DNA from: Wolbachia endosymbiont of Tyrophagus putrescentiae
GTDB taxonomy: Bacteria > Pseudomonadota > Alphaproteobacteria > Rickettsiales > Anaplasmataceae
Assembly (NCBI GenBank): GCA_030441635.1
Contig: JAUEMM010000007.1
Coordinates: 1 to 64,000 of the forward strand
Length of the DNA stretch: 64,000 nucleotides
Direction: 5' to 3'
Below the pieces are notes generated by a model. That model did not search any database. It was given only the letters and a program-made list of their open reading frames with translations, and was not told the DNA's origin. Position 1 is the first letter of the stretch; each line of letters begins with the position of its first letter. Shown here piece after piece: positions 62,275 to 64,000 of this stretch. The position numbers and the translations under genes were made by a program.

Positions 62275-64000
62275 CTATTGGCATGATAAACATTCATCGT
62301 AATTAATATCTTCTTTTTGTGGCAATGTTTTAACTTGTGTTAGTATATCTTGTGATATTTTATCAGCTCTTTGCATTGATTTAGATCTGCAATAGTATAA
62401 GCTTTTTAATCCTTTTTTCCAAGCAAGTATATGTATTTTATGTAGGTAACGCTTATGAACATTTGCTGCTAAGAACAAGTTTACTGACTGAGCTTGACAG
62501 ATGTAAGGTGTTCTGTCACCTGCATGTTCTATAATCCACCTTTGATCAAGTTCATAAGCTGTTTTAAATACTAATTTTTCATGCTCATTGAGGAAATCTA
62601 AATGTTGTACAGAACCTTCATTGATTGAGATTGAAGACCATACTTTGTCGTTGTCTTGATTTTTTTTTGCTAACAGTTTTTGTAAAAATTTATTTCGTAC
62701 AACAAACGATCCTGTTAATGTTTTTTGTGTAAAAACATTTGCTGCATATGGCTCTATTCCGGGAGAGGTATTACCCGCAATTATTGAGATAGAAGCAGTT
62801 GGCGCAACTGCAAGTTTGTGTGTAAACCTTTCCATTAGATTGATCTCTTGTGCATCGAGACATGGACCTTTTTTGTGTGCAAGTTTACGAGAAACATCAT
62901 TAGCTTGTTCTTGTATGTGCTTAAATATTTTTTTATTCCATTGTTTTGCTGTAACTGATTCAAATGGAATCATTTTACTTTGTAAGAATGAGTGGAAGCC
63001 CATTACACCAAGGCCAATACTGCGCTCTCTCATAGCAGAATATTTTGCCCGTTGCATCTCGTTTGGCGCTTTATTTATAAAGTCTTCTAATACATTATCA
63101 AGAAAACACATTATGTCTTCTATGAAAAGTTTATTGTCTTTCCATTGCTCGTAATATTCGAGATTTAAAGATGATAAACAACAAACAGCAGTGCGTGATT
63201 TTTCTTGATGATCATATCCTGTAGTTAAGGTTATTTCACTACATAAATTTGACATTTTAATATCTAAACCGAGTTTTTTATAGGGTTCTGGTTTATTTCT
63301 ATTTATAGAATCAATAAAGATAATATAGGGTTCTCCTGTTTCAATTCTTGCGGTTAATATTTTTATCCATATGTCACGTGCTTTTAAGCGTGAGATAATT
63401 TTATTGTCACGTGGGCTAATTAGGCTCCATTCTTCATCATTTTCAACAGCTTGCATAAACTTATCTGGCACTATTACAGCATGGTGTATATTAAGTGCTT
63501 TACGGTTTGGATCTCCACCTGTTGGCTTGCGTATATCTAGAAATTCTTCTATTTCTGGATGTGATACAGGAAGATAAACTGCTGAACTGCCTCTGCGTAA
63601 TGATCCTTGGCTAATTGCAAGTGTTAAAGCGTTCTGTACTACGATAAATGGTATAATACCTGATGTTTTACCGCTACCTTTTACGCTTTCTCCGATTGAG
63701 CGTAGGTTTCCCCAATAACTGCCGATACCTCCTCCACGTGCAGCAAGCCAAACATTTTCATTCCATAAATCAACTATTCCACTTAGGCTGTCTTCAGTTT
63801 CGTTAAGAAAGCAAGAAATGGGTAGTCCTCTGTTTGTTCCACCATTACTAAGTATAGGAGTTGAAGGCATAAACCATAGGTTGCTCATGTAATCATAAAG
63901 GCGTTCAGCATGTAATGCGTTATCGGAATAATGGCAAGAGATGCGCATGAATAAGTCTTGATAACTCTCATTTTCTATTAAATATCTGTCTGATAAAACC
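62275..64000 (-). CDS. nrdA: Ribonucleoside-diphosphate reductase alpha subunit (partial)
   Basis: The visible C-terminal 575 residues of the large class I reductase subunit continue to the window edge; the frame stays open upstream of the apparent ATG at 63948 (a RYLIENESYQDLFMR segment is readable), so the true start lies outside. Conserved parts are ANNVWLAARGGGIGSYWGN-like, NLCSEITL, the radical-pathway and active-site cysteines, VAPTASISIIAGNTSPGIEP, and the C-terminal redox pair CLSC. It reduces ribonucleotides to deoxyribonucleotides together with NrdB, which is not in the window. Confidence 0.94.
   Translation of the reverse strand, partial: VLSDRYLIENESYQDLFMRISCHYSDNALHAERLYDYMSNLWFMPSTPILSNGGTNRGLPISCFLNETEDSLSGIVDLWNENVWLAARGGGIGSYWGNLRSIGESVKGSGKTSGIIPFIVVQNALTLAISQGSLRRGSSAVYLPVSHPEIEEFLDIRKPTGGDPNRKALNIHHAVIVPDKFMQAVENDEEWSLISPRDNKIISRLKARDIWIKILTARIETGEPYIIFIDSINRNKPEPYKKLGLDIKMSNLCSEITLTTGYDHQEKSRTAVCCLSSLNLEYYEQWKDNKLFIEDIMCFLDNVLEDFINKAPNEMQRAKYSAMRERSIGLGVMGFHSFLQSKMIPFESVTAKQWNKKIFKHIQEQANDVSRKLAHKKGPCLDAQEINLMERFTHKLAVAPTASISIIAGNTSPGIEPYAANVFTQKTLTGSFVVRNKFLQKLLAKKNQDNDKVWSSISINEGSVQHLDFLNEHEKLVFKTAYELDQRWIIEHAGDRTPYICQAQSVNLFLAANVHKRYLHKIHILAWKKGLKSLYYCRSKSMQRADKISQDILTQVKTLPQKEDINYDECLSCQ

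Overview
The window comes from a Wolbachia chromosome (Alphaproteobacteria, Rickettsiales, Anaplasmataceae). The evidence is low G+C, a WO-type prophage whose head, baseplate and large-serine-recombinase genes are recognisable, ankyrin-repeat genes, a circularly permuted two-piece tmRNA gene, and housekeeping proteins of Anaplasmataceae type. The strain or supergroup cannot be read from the sequence alone.

Bases 1 to about 23,350 are prophage and mobile-element DNA. After a broken RhuM-like gene come two overlapping minus-strand genes of unknown function, then a plus-strand run. This starts with a RuvC-like nuclease, a ParB-methyltransferase fusion and the terminase subunits. The lambda-like head genes follow: gpW, portal, S49 protease with a nested scaffold start, gpD, capsid E, FII-like, Z-like and U-like. 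Next is a P2-like baseplate set (V, PAAR, W/gp25, J, I). A PD-(D/E)XK nuclease-GH25 lysozyme fusion and a C5 cytosine methyltransferase are interleaved. The particle genes stop after gpI: no sheath, tube, tape-measure or fibre genes are present. The right end is a mosaic of a 144-bp direct repeat, an ankyrin gene, a broken DUF2924 gene, a standalone degenerate recombinase domain, an intact DUF2924 gene and the large serine recombinase. It is followed by an IS remnant and a J-domain remnant.

From tRNA-Ala (23,654) onward the window is mostly conserved chromosome. There are envelope and peptidoglycan genes (rlpA, murC, a D,D-carboxypeptidase, ddl, ftsQ, ftsK, tolC, rseP-bamA-skp-fabZ), translation genes (rplM-rpsI, rpsA, trmB, rlmE, prmC, miaA, dusB), metabolic genes (eno, asd, pdxJ, nrdA, sdhE), and cell organisation, replication and chaperone genes (popZ, zapA, two HU/IHF-like genes, dnaN, htpG). 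Several form translationally coupled operons: murC-eno-obgE, rpsA-HU-zapA, rseP-bamA-skp-fabZ-prmC, asd-yggT-ftsK and ddl-ftsQ-pdxJ.

Set among these are accessory loci of more interest. They are a three-gene remnant resembling a gene transfer agent (adaptor, tail terminator, major tail protein); a membrane-anchored C48/Ulp1-type cysteine protease with a complete catalytic set, a candidate host-directed deubiquitinase or deSUMOylase; two paralogues of an unrecognised family sharing an EELITNCNQA motif, one with a C-terminal membrane hairpin; an ankyrin gene beside dnaN; and a trans-translation locus where permuted ssrA with a consensus promoter sits directly upstream of a gene for the ClpXP adaptor SspB.
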